Origin: Thalassococcus arenae
Lineage (GTDB): Bacteria; Pseudomonadota; Alphaproteobacteria; Rhodobacterales; Rhodobacteraceae
Direction of reading: 5' to 3'
DNA: 64,000 nt
Assembly (NCBI RefSeq): GCF_019104745.1
Contig: NZ_JAHRWL010000001.1
Coordinates: 62,001-126,000, forward strand
Below are positions 63,453 to 64,000 of the stretch, one piece after another (the first letter of the stretch is position 1; every line of letters begins with the position of its first letter). The notes under the pieces were generated by a model. The model was not told where the DNA came from and made no database searches. It saw only the letters and a program-made list of their open reading frames with translations. The position numbers and the translations under genes were made by a program.

Positions 63453-64000
63453 ATGGATTACGATATCGTCGTCTCGGGCGGGGGCATCGCCGGGCTGACT
63501 GCCGCGGCGGTCTTCGGAACGGCCGGGTTCCGCGTGCTATGCGTCGACCCTGCCGCGCCCATCACCGATCGCGAGGCGGCCGGTGCCGATCTGCGCAGCA
63601 CGGCCTTTCTGCAACCCGCCCGCGAGCTTCTGGCCGAATGCGGGTTGTGGGACCGGCTGGATGCCCATGCCATGCCACTTCAGGTGATGCGCATCGTCGA
63701 TGCCGGCGGCGACCGGCCCGAACCGCGGATCACCCGCGATTTCGATGCCGAGGATATCTCGGAACTGCCCTTTGGCTGGAACCTGCCGAACTGGCTGCTG
63801 CGGCGCGAGATGGCCGCGCATCTGGAAACACTGGAAACGGTCGAGTACCGCCCCGGCACCGGAACACGGTCGCTGTTCACCCGAGAGGCGCAGGCGCGGG
63901 TGGGTCTTGGCGATGGCAGCCGGGTCACCTGCCGGCTGGTGATCGCCGCCGACGGGCGGCATTCGCCGATGCGGCAGGCGGCGGGGATCGGGGTGCGCAC
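63453..64000 (+). CDS. UbiH/VisC-type FAD-dependent monooxygenase (partial)
   Basis: The first 182 residues of an FAD monooxygenase that hydroxylates the ubiquinone ring precursor (UbiH/UbiF/VisC group). FAD-binding N-terminus VVSGGGIAGLTAAAVF (residues 7-22), LRSTAFLQPARELLAEC and VIAADGRHSPMRQAAG (DG motif) are visible. The C-terminal half lies outside the window. GAGG precedes the ATG at 63453. Confidence 0.9.
   Translation, partial: MDYDIVVSGGGIAGLTAAAVFGTAGFRVLCVDPAAPITDREAAGADLRSTAFLQPARELLAECGLWDRLDAHAMPLQVMRIVDAGGDRPEPRITRDFDAEDISELPFGWNLPNWLLRREMAAHLETLETVEYRPGTGTRSLFTREAQARVGLGDGSRVTCRLVIAADGRHSPMRQAAGIGVR

Overview
The window is a contiguous piece of a high-GC alphaproteobacterial chromosome, most likely a member of the Rhodobacteraceae (Roseobacter group). 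Supporting signs are a SAM-II riboswitch in front of metZ, a CarD regulator beside fdxA and a Suv3-type helicase, DUF1127, DUF2244 and DUF465 genes, an FNR/FnrL-type box before ctaD, a GTTC-N7-GTTC LexA box, and short intergenic repeats. Species cannot be named from the sequence. No insertion sequence, prophage, CRISPR array or rRNA was seen. One tRNA (Leu, anticodon GAG) is present. The first gene (folE2) and the last (a UbiH-type monooxygenase) are cut by the window ends.

Layout. 1-6.6 kb: folE2, metZ under a SAM-II attenuator, an alpha/beta hydrolase, a Kef-type K+/H+ antiporter, carD, fdxA. 6.7-12.6 kb: S4 RNA-binding protein, Suv3-like helicase, TPR protein, SCP2 protein plus lysophospholipase, HpcH/HpaI aldolase. 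12.8-18.1 kb: ligase-associated exonuclease and ATP-dependent DNA ligase (overlapping ATGA), amidohydrolase, PepF peptidase. 18.1-20.7 kb: small genes (CDGSH protein, zinc-finger protein, DUF4389, glutathione peroxidase, YdcH, thermonuclease). 20.7-26.0 kb: the osmoprotectant operon betC-gst-betB-betA, which turns choline-O-sulfate into glycine betaine. 26-31.7 kb: transporters (EamA, ArgO-like, MFS) and a patchy accessory zone with a broken acetyltransferase gene, palindromic repeats and poorly recognised ORFs. 31.7-38.4 kb: YebC, a glutamine amidotransferase, an SLC13/TrkA-C transporter, EamA, YmdB-like phosphoesterase, a VCBS/FG-GAP protein and a 2Fe-2S ferredoxin.

38.4-46.5 kb: a stand-alone DnaE2-like OB-fold gene directly behind a LexA box, a lipoprotein, a GNAT protein, the membrane quality-control cluster hflK-hflC-DUF2065-degP, glutathione reductase and rpiA. 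46.7-54.2 kb: an orphan conserved-looking protein, GST, DUF2189, sdaA, an XRE-cupin regulator, tRNA-Leu, lipB and a PhoX phosphatase. 54.2-64 kb: DUF1127 and ctaD diverging around an FnrL-type box, DUF2244, two glycosyltransferases (one with an N-terminal GspE/MshEN-like domain), GatB/YqeY, carA, a GntR regulator, a HAD 5'-nucleotidase, a small membrane protein and the partial monooxygenase.

The strongest unusual signals are the complete metZ attenuator (aptamer, antiterminator and terminator can all be drawn), the SOS-box/OB-fold gene, the decayed acetyltransferase gene, and the dispersed intergenic repeat families.
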